From assembly GCF_013626205.1 (NCBI RefSeq), contig NZ_QHJE01000001.1, positions 3,328,501 to 3,392,500 on the forward strand: a stretch of 64,000 nt of DNA. The letters run 5' to 3'. A program made the position numbers and the translations under genes. This DNA comes from Hyphomicrobium methylovorum (GTDB taxonomy: Bacteria; Pseudomonadota; Alphaproteobacteria; Rhizobiales; Hyphomicrobiaceae). The notes under the pieces were generated by a model. It was not told the DNA's origin. It worked only from the letters and a program-made list of their open reading frames with translations, and made no database searches. Of the stretch, positions 1 to 7,534 are shown piece by piece; the stretch's first letter is position 1; each line of letters starts with the position of its first letter.

Positions 1-109
1 GCGGTCCTTTCAATTTGTAAATGGTGCCAGCCCAACGCGTTTGCGCTGATGGCGGCGGCGGCATTAGAACGGAAGGCAAGTTTTCCGACAATTGGAGTAC
101 GAGGGCAAG

Positions 110-487
110 ATGACCACCGAACGCGAAAAACCGCTTTCAGAAGCGGACGTTAATAGCTGGCTACAGCAGAATCTGCCGTCCTGGAAACTCGAGGACGGCT
201 GGATACGGCGCACCTACAAGACGTCCGGGTGGAAGGGTACCCTTATGGTCATCAATACCGTCGGCCACCTTGCGGAGGCTGCATGGCACCACCCTGACAT
301 AACGGCATCTTACGCGTGGGTCGAGGTGCGGCTCGTCACGCATTCGGCCAAGGGCATCACGTCGAAGGATCTGGAACTCGCGAAGAAGATCGAAGACGTC
401 GTCCATTGGCAGCCCGGCAAAGAAGGAAAGGGCCTGGAAGGCACGCCTCATGGCGATTCCCGCTTCGCTTACATCAAGTACGATTGA
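110..487 (+). CDS. 4a-hydroxytetrahydrobiopterin dehydratase (pterin-4a-carbinolamine dehydratase)
   Basis: The family dehydrates 4a-hydroxy-tetrahydropterins in the cytosol. The 125-residue protein carries the catalytic signature HHPDI, followed by the usual VEVRL...THSAKGIT...DLELAKKI pattern that ends a PCD/DCoH fold. I chose the ATG at 110 (MTTEREK) because GAGGG lies just upstream; an in-frame TTG at 92 would add six residues. It ends 9 bp before folK, so the two pterin genes are probably co-transcribed. In methylotrophs such a protein may serve folate or methanopterin metabolism rather than phenylalanine hydroxylation, and no phenylalanine hydroxylase gene is seen nearby. The family call is firm; the physiological substrate is not. 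Confidence 0.88.
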   Translation: MTTEREKPLSEADVNSWLQQNLPSWKLEDGWIRRTYKTSGWKGTLMVINTVGHLAEAAWHHPDITASYAWVEVRLVTHSAKGITSKDLELAKKIEDVVHWQPGKEGKGLEGTPHGDSRFAYIKYD

Positions 488-496
488 GCGCGCTCA

Positions 497-1015
497 ATGT
501 CCGATATCGGCGGATCGCGAAATGAGGCCAAGCAATCGTTCGATGCCATCCTTGGCCTCGGCTCCAATGTCGGCGATCGCGAGGCAAACATCGAGGAAGC
601 GCTGCGGCTATTGACGGCGGATGGCGCCGTCACCGTCGCTGCGCGGTCTCAACTCTACCGAACCGCGCCCTGGGGCGTGACGAATCAGGACTGGTTTCTG
701 AATGTCTGCGTGGGCGTGCTCACCGGCCTCGATCCCCACGCGCTGCTGAAGCACTGCCAGAGCGTCGAAAGGGAGATGGGCCGCGTCCGCAAGCTCCGAT
801 GGGGTCCGCGGAATATCGACGTCGATATTCTTTTGATGGGAGAGCAGAAGATCGACGAACCGGATCTGACGATCCCTCATCCGCGCATCGCGGAGAGAGC
901 GTTCGTTCTGGTGCCTCTGAAGGACGTCGCGCCGAACCTGATCATCGGGGGAGCTTCACTCGACGATCTTCTGGTGAAGTTGGATAGCAGCGACGTCGAA
1001 CCCTACCGGCCCTAG
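497..1015 (+). CDS. folK: 2-amino-4-hydroxy-6-hydroxymethyldihydropteridine pyrophosphokinase
   Basis: FolK transfers pyrophosphate from ATP to 6-hydroxymethyl-7,8-dihydropterin, a step of folate synthesis. The 172-residue protein starts its fold with GLGSNVGDREANI and contains the family signature RWGPRNIDVDILLMG, which holds the ATP/Mg-binding Asp residues, then IPHPRIAERAFVLVPL. Length is normal. It follows the pterin dehydratase gene directly, and a strong hairpin 16 bp after the stop ends the unit. folP and folB are not nearby. Confidence 0.95.
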   Translation: MSDIGGSRNEAKQSFDAILGLGSNVGDREANIEEALRLLTADGAVTVAARSQLYRTAPWGVTNQDWFLNVCVGVLTGLDPHALLKHCQSVEREMGRVRKLRWGPRNIDVDILLMGEQKIDEPDLTIPHPRIAERAFVLVPLKDVAPNLIIGGASLDDLLVKLDSSDVEPYRP

Positions 1016-1030
1016 TTCTTCGTCCAAAGA

Positions 1031-1067
1031 AAATGCGCCGCGGAGAGGGTGTCTCCGCGGCGCATTT
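1031..1067. terminator. Bidirectional hairpin terminator between folK and the cytochrome c gene
   Basis: A perfect 16-bp inverted repeat (1031-1046 and 1052-1067) with a 5-nt loop begins with AAA and ends with TTT. It lies between two convergent genes, so the A and T ends give a short T-run in each direction. It probably terminates both transcripts. Confidence 0.85.
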
Positions 1068-1090
1068 GAATACCTACCCGACCATAAAGA

Positions 1091-1447
1091 CTACTTGAGC
1101 GTCTTCAGGTACTCGATCAGGTTTGCGCGGTCCGCGTCATCCTTGATGCCAGCGAAGATCATCTTGGTGCCCGGAACCATCTTGCTCGGTCCGTGGAGCC
1201 ACTTGTCGAGGTTCGCCTCGTCCCAAGTGATGTCCGACTTCTTCAGAGCATCCGAATACTTGTAGTCTTCGAGGCTACCGGCCTTGCGGCCCATAATGCC
1301 ATCGAGATGCGGCCCGACGCCGTTCTTACCGACTTGGTGGCAAGCCTTGCACTTGTTGTAGACCGATTTGCCGGCGTCGGCATCGGCAGCAGATGCCGCG
1401 ACCGGCGCGGCTGCGATCAATGCGATCGCCAGAATCCATTTGCGCAT
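1091..1447 (-). CDS. Class I c-type cytochrome (cytochrome c2/c550-like), periplasmic
   Basis: This is a 118-residue monoheme cytochrome. Residues 1-21 form a Sec signal peptide (MRKWILAIALIAAAP...SA). The heme-binding motif CKACH is at 33-37, and the Met ligand is probably in VPGTKM near residue 95, followed by the usual C-terminal helix (NLIEYLKTLK). The likely role is periplasmic electron transfer. Its position next to the pqq operon suggests, by inference only, a role as electron acceptor for a PQQ dehydrogenase or as carrier to an oxidase. It is monocistronic and ends at the bidirectional terminator. Confidence 0.9.
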   Translation of the reverse strand: MRKWILAIALIAAAPVAASAADADAGKSVYNKCKACHQVGKNGVGPHLDGIMGRKAGSLEDYKYSDALKKSDITWDEANLDKWLHGPSKMVPGTKMIFAGIKDDADRANLIEYLKTLK

Positions 1448-1593
1448 CCTGGAGGTTCCTTCCCGTTTCGCTATGAGCGGCTTATGAAACGCTGCAACTC
1501 ATATATTAGCTCAACGAGAATGACATTTATTTTCTGAACGCACCCAGAACAGAATGCCGCACGCAATGGCCAGGACTATTCAATTCAAAGTTT

Positions 1594-1669
1594 TAATTGT
1601 CGACTTAATTCGTAGAGTTATTTGCGCCGTTCGAGACTCTAATTGTCTACCTAATTTGTAAAGTTATTT
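1594..1669 (-). repeat. Imperfect 30-bp direct repeat duplicating the 3' end of pqqE
   Basis: The segments 1594-1623 and 1640-1669 match at 26 of 30 positions, with a 46-bp period. The second contains the last Lys codon and the TAA stop of pqqE; the first repeats the same codon and stop downstream. This looks like an old tandem duplication of the gene's 3' end. It sits in the 216-bp space between pqqE and the cytochrome gene, in which I see nothing else. Confidence 0.7.
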
Positions 1670-2824
1670 CGCTGTCGCCGGTTTGGCAGGCGCCATTCGG
1701 CGATATACGAAGTTCGGCGGCGACGCTTCTGCGCTTTCCATCTCAGCCGCCTGAACGAAGGCGGTGTGGTGGCTCGAAAGTTTGCAAGCCGGATCGGTGT
1801 TCGTCGGATCGCCCGTGAAGGCCATTGCCTGGCAACGGCAGCCGCCAAAGTCGACTTCCGCACGCGGGCAACTGCGGCATGGCTCTTTCATCCAGCTCGT
1901 ACCGCGATACTTCTCGAACGCCTGCCCATGCAGCCAGATGTCGGCGAGGCGTTTGTCTTTCACGTTGTCGAACTCAAGACCGGGGATCGATTCGGCTGCG
2001 TGGCACGGCAGAACGCGACCCTGCGGCGTGACGTTCATGACGCCGCGGCCCCAGCCGCCCATGCAGGGCTTCGGAGTCTTGGCGTAGTAGTCCGGCACGA
2101 CGAAGTCGAAGACCATGATGCCTTTCAGGCGCTCCTTGGCTTCTTCGACGATCTCCGCGCTCTTCAAAACCTGAGCGCGCGTCGGCATGAGGCTGGCGCG
2201 ATTCTTCAAGGCCCAGGCGTAATACTGAATGTTGGCGACCTCGATCCGGCCCGCGCCGATCTCGACTGCGAAGTTGATGATGTTCGGCAGGTTCTCGATG
2301 TTGTGGCGGTGGATCGGCGCGTTGATCGTCAACGGCATATCGAACTCACGGACCCACTTGCCGACTTCGCGCTTTTTGATCAGGCCGCCCTTATAGGCGG
2401 AGATGCGCTCGGCATTGGCCTCATCCACGTCCTGGATCGAGAGCTGAACGTGATCCAGCCCCAAGTCCTTCAGACGCTTCAGGCGGTCTCGCGTCAGCGT
2501 TACGCCAGCGGTGATGAGGTTGGTATACAGCCCGGCCTTGGCCGCGACCTCGACGATGTCTTCGAGATCCTTGCGGACGGTCGGTTCGCCGCCGGAGAGG
2601 TGGATCTGTAGAATACCAAGTTCAGCAGCTTGCCGCATGACGTCCTGCCACTCGGCGGTCGTCAGCTCGGTGTTCACGCGCTCGAGTTCAAGCGGGTTCG
2701 AACAATAGGGGCATTGAAGCGGACAGCGGTGCGTCAGCTCGGCGAGAAGGCCAACCGGCGCCCGAGCGCAGGATGACACGACCGGGGCCTCGGAGAATTG
2801 CTCCATTGGCGCGATTTCGTTCAT
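1664..2824 (-). CDS. pqqE: PqqA peptide cyclase, radical SAM protein PqqE
   Basis: PqqE forms the Glu-Tyr carbon-carbon crosslink on PqqA, using PqqD as peptide chaperone. The 386-residue protein has the radical SAM cysteines at C34, C38 and C41 (CPLQCPYC), the SGGEPTVR motif, and a C-terminal SPASM region with clustered Cys residues ([31 protein letters not shown]) for auxiliary iron-sulfur clusters. It is the last gene of pqqABCDE and follows pqqD by 31 bp. Its 3' end is duplicated just downstream. The family call is certain. Confidence 0.97.
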   Translation of the reverse strand: MNEIAPMEQFSEAPVVSSCARAPVGLLAELTHRCPLQCPYCSNPLELERVNTELTTAEWQDVMRQAAELGILQIHLSGGEPTVRKDLEDIVEVAAKAGLYTNLITAGVTLTRDRLKRLKDLGLDHVQLSIQDVDEANAERISAYKGGLIKKREVGKWVREFDMPLTINAPIHRHNIENLPNIINFAVEIGAGRIEVANIQYYAWALKNRASLMPTRAQVLKSAEIVEEAKERLKGIMVFDFVVPDYYAKTPKPCMGGWGRGVMNVTPQGRVLPCHAAESIPGLEFDNVKDKRLADIWLHGQAFEKYRGTSWMKEPCRSCPRAEVDFGGCRCQAMAFTGDPTNTDPACKLSSHHTAFVQAAEMESAEASPPNFVYRRMAPAKPATAK

Positions 2825-2855
2825 GACATCTGCTCCATTATATATCCTGGCGCAT

Positions 2856-3158
2856 TCAGGCTTGAATTACGCCCTTATCCGTCAACTCCTGCAGCATAGA
2901 TATAGTATCGGTAAGGATCTCTTGCACGGGTGCGTTGTAATCCTTTGCAAGCTCGGCGGCGATATCTTCTACCGATCGAACGCCATCACAGCGTTTCAAG
3001 ATTTCGATAGCGATAGGGTCCGGCTCGAACACGCGTTCGGGAGCGAGCACGTGCCAGCGCCCACGTCCTGCATCGTGGCGCAATTTGATATGCGCCGGCA
3101 TTCGAGGTTTCGATGCCGGCACGATGATCGTTCGAGTGCGCGGCGCGCCGGCAGTCAT
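2856..3158 (-). CDS. pqqD: PQQ biosynthesis peptide chaperone PqqD
   Basis: PqqD is a small RRE-type protein that binds the PqqA leader and presents it to PqqE. The 100-residue sequence has the family core [24 protein letters not shown], then [22 protein letters not shown]. It starts 3 bp after the pqqC stop. Length is slightly above the usual 90 residues because of a basic N-terminal extension. It is a separate protein, not fused to PqqC as in Methylorubrum extorquens. Confidence 0.95.
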   Translation of the reverse strand: MTAGAPRTRTIIVPASKPRMPAHIKLRHDAGRGRWHVLAPERVFEPDPIAIEILKRCDGVRSVEDIAAELAKDYNAPVQEILTDTISMLQELTDKGVIQA

Positions 3159-3161
3159 GAT

Positions 3162-3938
3162 TTAGGTCTCCGGTCGGAAAGCGCCGGGCGGAATATGTCC
3201 GTCGACGTATGCGTGATAGAGCGCGTCGAGCTGAGCCCAGAGCACGTTGCATTTGAAGCGAACGGCATCAACGCACGCCTGCTGCTCGTCGTATGTCTTT
3301 GCGTGTTCGAGAATGTACTTGAGTGCAAAATCTGCGTCGCGCGGCGCTTGTGTCAGCCGGCGTTTGAAATACGTCATCACTTCATTGCCGATGAAGGGAT
3401 AATTTTCCAGCATCCCGGCGATGCGCTCTTTGTGAATCTTGGGCGCGAAAAGCTCCGTCAGCGACGAGGCAACTGCAATCGTCATCGGCTGTTCGCGCAC
3501 GAATGTTACGTAGGATTCGACGGCGAAAATCGTTGCGGGCAGAGCACCGCGGCGTGAGATGACGTAGTCGCGATCGAGGCCGAGGCCGTCAGTAAGGATC
3601 AGCCAGCGTTCGATACCACCGGGCTCATCGGGCATCAGGCCATCGTGATCGAGCAGGCGGTGGGTCCATTCGCGGCGCAGCTCGCGGTCATATGTGCGGC
3701 TGATGAGGGCGGCGTCTTTGCGCGGCACGGCCGACTGATAGCAATAGCGGTTGAGCGCCCAGGCTTGCACCTGTCCCTTAGTCAGCTTGCCGCCGTGCAG
3801 CATGTGATGGAAGGGATGGAGATCGTGATAGCGCTCTGGCCCGACCGCGCGAATTGCGGCTTCGAACTCAGCGACCGGCATCAGCGGCTTGTCGCTGCCG
3901 CGGTCAGCATTTTTTCGTTCAAGGCTGACGGGGTTCAT
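3162..3938 (-). CDS. pqqC: Pyrroloquinoline-quinone synthase PqqC
   Basis: PqqC carries out the final ring closure and eight-electron oxidation that gives PQQ; it is a cofactorless oxidase of heme-oxygenase-like fold. The 258-residue protein contains the conserved block YHDLHPFHHMLHGGKL, then VQAWALNRYCYQ and KDAALISR, all hallmarks of the family. The start ATG has GGAGGT eight bases upstream and overlaps the pqqB stop (ATGA). The N-terminal ~25 residues are an unconserved extension. Confidence 0.96.
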   Translation of the reverse strand: MNPVSLERKNADRGSDKPLMPVAEFEAAIRAVGPERYHDLHPFHHMLHGGKLTKGQVQAWALNRYCYQSAVPRKDAALISRTYDRELRREWTHRLLDHDGLMPDEPGGIERWLILTDGLGLDRDYVISRRGALPATIFAVESYVTFVREQPMTIAVASSLTELFAPKIHKERIAGMLENYPFIGNEVMTYFKRRLTQAPRDADFALKYILEHAKTYDEQQACVDAVRFKCNVLWAQLDALYHAYVDGHIPPGAFRPET

Positions 3939-4867
3939 AGGCGCACCTCCATGCCATCGAAGCCAACTTCCCAGCCGGCCTTCTCTACAAACTTACGAGC
4001 CTCGGAGTTTTCATCGAGGATGGGATTCGAATTGTTGATATGCACGAATACGCGGCGCTTAATATTGAGCGGGCGTAAAACCTCAATCGATCCTTCGGGG
4101 CCGGAAATCGATATATGGCCCATTCGGTGACCGGTTTTTTCCGACAGACCCTGGCTGACCATTTCGTCATCGGTAAATAGGGTCGAGTCGAAAAAGATCA
4201 AATCAGCGCCGCGAATGCGATCTGCGAGCGGAGCGTCGACTTCAGCGCAGCCCGGAATGTAGAAAAACGAGCGCTGTGTTTCCGTGTCCGTCACCTTCAG
4301 GCCGATCGTGTCGCCGTCGCGGCTGCCGAAGTTGTTCGACGAATTTCCTTTTTCGAGAAACAGCGCGACCTTGCCGGGAACGGCGAAGGCCTCAACCGTC
4401 AATTTCAGATCGACGCCGCCGCCGGAGATGGGTGTCGGCTTATCGAGATCGAACACGCGGCGCGCGACTTTATCCGGCGCCAGCACATTGAAAATCGTAT
4501 TGGCATTCAGCGTCGCCAGGACGCGATCGGACGCGTAGACGGAGAAGGGCTGGCCTTCGCGCAGACTGATCAGGCCGGTGATGTGATCGACGTCCGCATT
4601 GGTGACGACGACGGCCTTGATCGGCGACGAACGCAGCGGCCCATCCGCAGCCGGATGGAGTTCCGGTGTTTCGTTGATTTGCTGCCGGATATCAGGGGAG
4701 GCATTGAGCAATAGCCAGTTCACACCGTCCTGCGAAACAGCGAGGGACGACTGCAAACGTGCCTTGAACCCCGCAGCTCCGGACCGCACTTTGGCCGACT
4801 GGCGGCCATTGCAATTCCATTGCGGGAATCCGCCCCCAGCGGCAGACCCGAGCACTTTGATGATCAT
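3935..4867 (-). CDS. pqqB: PQQ biosynthesis protein PqqB (metallo-beta-lactamase fold)
   Basis: PqqB belongs to the metallo-beta-lactamase fold and is thought to hydroxylate the tyrosine-derived intermediate. The 310-residue sequence opens with the family-specific LGSAAGGGFPQWNCNC-like segment (here QWNCNGRQS). At the usual HxHxDH position it reads NADVDHITG, so only the last Asp-His pair is kept; this is normal for PqqB. It overlaps pqqC by 4 bp and lies 135 bp downstream of pqqA. Confidence 0.96.
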   Translation of the reverse strand: MIIKVLGSAAGGGFPQWNCNGRQSAKVRSGAAGFKARLQSSLAVSQDGVNWLLLNASPDIRQQINETPELHPAADGPLRSSPIKAVVVTNADVDHITGLISLREGQPFSVYASDRVLATLNANTIFNVLAPDKVARRVFDLDKPTPISGGGVDLKLTVEAFAVPGKVALFLEKGNSSNNFGSRDGDTIGLKVTDTETQRSFFYIPGCAEVDAPLADRIRGADLIFFDSTLFTDDEMVSQGLSEKTGHRMGHISISGPEGSIEVLRPLNIKRRVFVHINNSNPILDENSEARKFVEKAGWEVGFDGMEVRL

Positions 4868-4937
4868 CGCTTGTAATCGGTTACACCACCCGCAGCGCCT
4901 GTGCAGGACGTGTGTTTTGGTTCTGGTGAAAGCACGA

Positions 4938-4990
4938 CGGCGGCCGATGAGCCCACCGACCGCCGCGCCAATCTCACAAAGCTCGTGAGA
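4938..4990 (-). promoter_or_regulatory. Two hairpins in the pqqA-pqqB spacer (possible attenuator or mRNA stabiliser)
   Basis: Reading the minus strand after the pqqA stop there is first a 6-bp stem (4972-4977 with 4985-4990, 7-nt loop), then a second 6-bp GC stem (4938-4943 with 4960-4965). There is no clear U-run. In other pqq operons pqqA is transcribed far above the downstream genes, and these hairpins could produce that by protection or partial termination. The role is inference. Confidence 0.45.
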
Positions 4991-5002
4991 CCAAATCCGA
5001 CC

Positions 5003-5092
5003 TTAGATGAGGTCGATCTCGGCCGGCAGGTAGCTCGTGACCTCGAGGCCAACTTCCTGCTCGCGAACTTCGGGCTTCGTCCAAATCTTCAT
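5003..5092 (-). CDS. pqqA: PQQ precursor peptide PqqA
   Basis: This 29-residue peptide is the substrate from which PQQ is cut. It contains the invariant Glu-x3-Tyr (E17-V-T-S-Y21) whose side chains form PQQ, preceded by the typical MKIWTKPEV N-terminus. The ATG at 5092 has GGAGG eight bases upstream, which decides the start over longer in-frame possibilities. It is the first gene of pqqABCDE. Confidence 0.96.
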   Translation of the reverse strand: MKIWTKPEVREQEVGLEVTSYLPAEIDLI

Positions 5093-5680
5093 GATGGTTT
5101 CCTCCATGCGGTAAACTGCTTCCCGTCTTGCAAGCCCCGCCGAGGGCCCACACGATTGGTGCAGACACTTGTTGTGCGCGCCCAATCTGCGGATCGTCCG
5201 GCTAAAGTCAAGCGCGGCCGACGTCGGTTACTAAGAGATCATGTTTCTCATCTCTGTTTCAAATCAATGCGCATCACGTCTCTGTGCGGCGCAGTGAGGC
5301 GAGGTGAATGTTTGCCGTAGGGGCGTGGATAAGACCCGCCAACGAGGGGGAGGGGTGCAGTTTTGCGGTACCAGCCCCGATAAGCAAAAGGCACGCGCGT
5401 GCATTGCAAAATATTAGAATATTATTTTCTTATGTAGATCGAATGACGCACGTTAATAGAATATTCTTCCAAGATGGCCCATTATCTGCTCATATGAACG
5501 TGGAAATATTCCAGCGTTGATGCGCGTTGAGCCATCCCGCAACTGCCGTGCTTACGCACAGAGACGAAAAAATATCCGGCCGCTTCTGATTTGGCGGTTG
5601 GACATGGAGCTTTCTGGCGGTTTGACCTGGGCATGTTGCGCAGCAGCAAACTTCCAAAGCTCTGACTTAGGAGAGCCTTG
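5093..5680. promoter_or_regulatory. 588-bp divergent regulatory region between pqqA and cysJ
   Basis: No credible gene is seen here. The part near pqqA is GC-rich; from about 5400 to 5515 it becomes clearly AT-rich. That stretch has three related AATATT-type sites roughly 45 bp apart: AGAATATTA at 5416-5424, the perfect palindrome AGAATATTCT at 5458-5467, and TGGAA-ATA-TTCCA at 5501-5513. They look like repeated operator half-sites for one or both divergent operons. The cysJ Shine-Dalgarno TAGGAG is at 5668-5673. Confidence 0.5.
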
Positions 5681-7462
5681 GTGACTTCGATTCCCATTCT
5701 TCCGCGCAACGCCCCGTTCCTGCCGGAAGACATCGATATGCTCAACACTGTCGTTGCGCGATCCACTCAGCAGCAGCGCTCCTGGCTTGCGGGTTTTTTC
5801 GCAGGCTTCGAGGCAGCGCAGAGCGGCGGTGCGCAGCAGGCTGTTCCGGCCGCCAAGCCGCGCGTTCCAATGTCGATCATTTACGCGAGCGAAAGCGGGA
5901 ATTCCGAAGCGCTCGCTCTCAAAGCGAAGAAGGCGGCCCAGAAACAGGGCATCGACGCCAAAGTCTTCGACATGGCCGACATCGATATTCAGTCGCTCGC
6001 GAAGCACAAGAACATCGTCGTTTATGCAGCGACATGGGGTGAGGGCGATCCGCCGTCGCGCGCTGTCGATTTTTATCAGGCGCTGATGAGCGACGCTGCT
6101 CCGCGTCTCGATGGAGCGAAGTTCGCCGTCCTCGCGCTGGGTGATACGGCGTATGTGAATTTCTGCAGCGTCGGCAGGGCGATCGATGAGCGACTCGAGC
6201 AACTCGGCGGCGAACGCGTTGCGAGCCGGGTGGATCTCGATCTCGACTACCCCAAGCAGGCAGCGGAATGGACTGAGGCTTCGCTCGCGAAGTTCGTGCC
6301 AGCGGACGTCGCAGCGAGCGGCACCGTCGTTCATGTCAATTTTGCAGGCGGGCAGGCGCACCTCGAAGACGGAGAGCCTGAGTTCACAGCCGAGAACCCG
6401 CTCGAAGCGGAGATCTCCGCACTCGTCAATCTCAACGGCACCGGGTCGTCGCGCGAGACGTGGCATTCAGAGTTCGCGTTCGATGCGCCGGGATTTTCCT
6501 ATCAGCCTGGCGACGCAATCGGGTTGCTGCCGGAGAACGATCCCGAACTTGTCGATGACCTTCTGAAGACGGTTGGCCTTGCGTCGGATGCGGCCTTGCT
6601 GCTGAAGATTCAAAAGTCATTCGACGTCACGACTCTTTCACGCGCGACCGTCGAGAACTACGCCAAGCTCACGGGCCGCGACGATGTCAAAGCGCTGTTG
6701 GCGGGCGAGGCTTATACGAAGTTTGCCGCCGATCGGCAGTTGCTCGATCTCTTCGAGGCGTTTCCTGAAAAGCTGACGGCGGAGCAACTTCTCGGTCTGC
6801 TGCGGCCTTTGCCGGGGCGGCTCTATTCGGTGGCTTCGAGCCTCAAGGCGCATCCGGGCGAAGCGCATCTGCTCGTCGGTGCCGTGCGCTGGAAATCTCA
6901 CAACCGCGTTCGCAAGGGCGTGTCGTCGACGTATCTTGGCGAGCGGCGCAAGGTTGGTCAGTCGGCGCGCATCTACGTCAAGCCTAACAGGCATTATCGT
7001 CTACCGGCCGACGGACACACGCCTATCATCATGGTTGGCGCAGGTACCGGCGTTGCTCCGTACCGCGCCTTCATCGAAGAGCGCGTTGCGACAGGCGCCA
7101 AGGGCAAGAGCTGGCTGTTCTTCGGCGAACGCAACTTCACCAACGATTTTCTCTACCAGCTCGAATGGCAAGACTACCTTGCATCGGGCGATCTGACGAA
7201 GATCGATACGGCGTTCTCGCGCGATCAGCCGGAGAAGATTTACGTTCAGCACCGGCTCTGGGAAAAACGCGAAGAGGTCGCCGGATGGCTGAAGGACGGC
7301 GCGCATTTCTATGTTTGCGGTGACGAGAAAGGCATGGCGAAGGATGTCGACCGGACACTCGTCAAAATTCTCGCGGAGAGCGCGAAGGGCGATGAAGACG
7401 CCGGGCGCGCAAAATTGAAAGAGCTGACGAAGGCCGGCCGCTATCAGCGCGACGTCTACTGA
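5681..7462 (+). CDS. cysJ: Assimilatory sulfite reductase (NADPH) flavoprotein alpha subunit
   Basis: CysJ passes electrons from NADPH via FAD and FMN to the CysI hemoprotein. The protein is about 593 residues. It has an N-terminal flavodoxin domain (IIYASESGNSEALA, AATWGEGDPPSRA, LGDTAYVNFC), a connecting/FAD domain (LPGRLYSVASS), and an NADP domain (VGAGTGVAPYRAFIEER, LFFGERNF), and it ends with the family tail GRYQRDVY. I prefer the GTG at 5681, seven bases after TAGGAG; an in-frame TTG at 5678 is closer to the SD. It heads a cysJ-cysI operon. CysI and CysJ here reduce sulfite to sulfide for cysteine synthesis. Confidence 0.93.
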   Translation: MTSIPILPRNAPFLPEDIDMLNTVVARSTQQQRSWLAGFFAGFEAAQSGGAQQAVPAAKPRVPMSIIYASESGNSEALALKAKKAAQKQGIDAKVFDMADIDIQSLAKHKNIVVYAATWGEGDPPSRAVDFYQALMSDAAPRLDGAKFAVLALGDTAYVNFCSVGRAIDERLEQLGGERVASRVDLDLDYPKQAAEWTEASLAKFVPADVAASGTVVHVNFAGGQAHLEDGEPEFTAENPLEAEISALVNLNGTGSSRETWHSEFAFDAPGFSYQPGDAIGLLPENDPELVDDLLKTVGLASDAALLLKIQKSFDVTTLSRATVENYAKLTGRDDVKALLAGEAYTKFAADRQLLDLFEAFPEKLTAEQLLGLLRPLPGRLYSVASSLKAHPGEAHLLVGAVRWKSHNRVRKGVSSTYLGERRKVGQSARIYVKPNRHYRLPADGHTPIIMVGAGTGVAPYRAFIEERVATGAKGKSWLFFGERNFTNDFLYQLEWQDYLASGDLTKIDTAFSRDQPEKIYVQHRLWEKREEVAGWLKDGAHFYVCGDEKGMAKDVDRTLVKILAESAKGDEDAGRAKLKELTKAGRYQRDVY

Positions 7463-7534
7463 CAGCGACCGAATTTTCAACAGCAGTCAACGCAACTCAA
7501 GTGGCCATTCCAGGGTCCGACGGGACATTCACGC

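Noticed and set aside
1-91. Possible end of an upstream gene or a promoter at the left edge
   Set aside because: No open frame with recognisable sequence and no clear -35/-10 could be supported in these 91 bases.
1766-2611. 281-codon open frame on the plus strand opposite pqqE
   Set aside because: It is the antisense shadow of a certain radical SAM gene in GC-rich DNA; no recognisable domain or ribosome site.
3935-4867. PqqB as an active metallo-beta-lactamase hydrolase with a damaged metal site
   Set aside because: The missing HxHxDH is normal for PqqB, so it is not a sign of decay.
5552-6466. 304-codon minus-strand open frame opposite cysJ
   Set aside because: It mirrors the flavodoxin region of cysJ and has no family resemblance.
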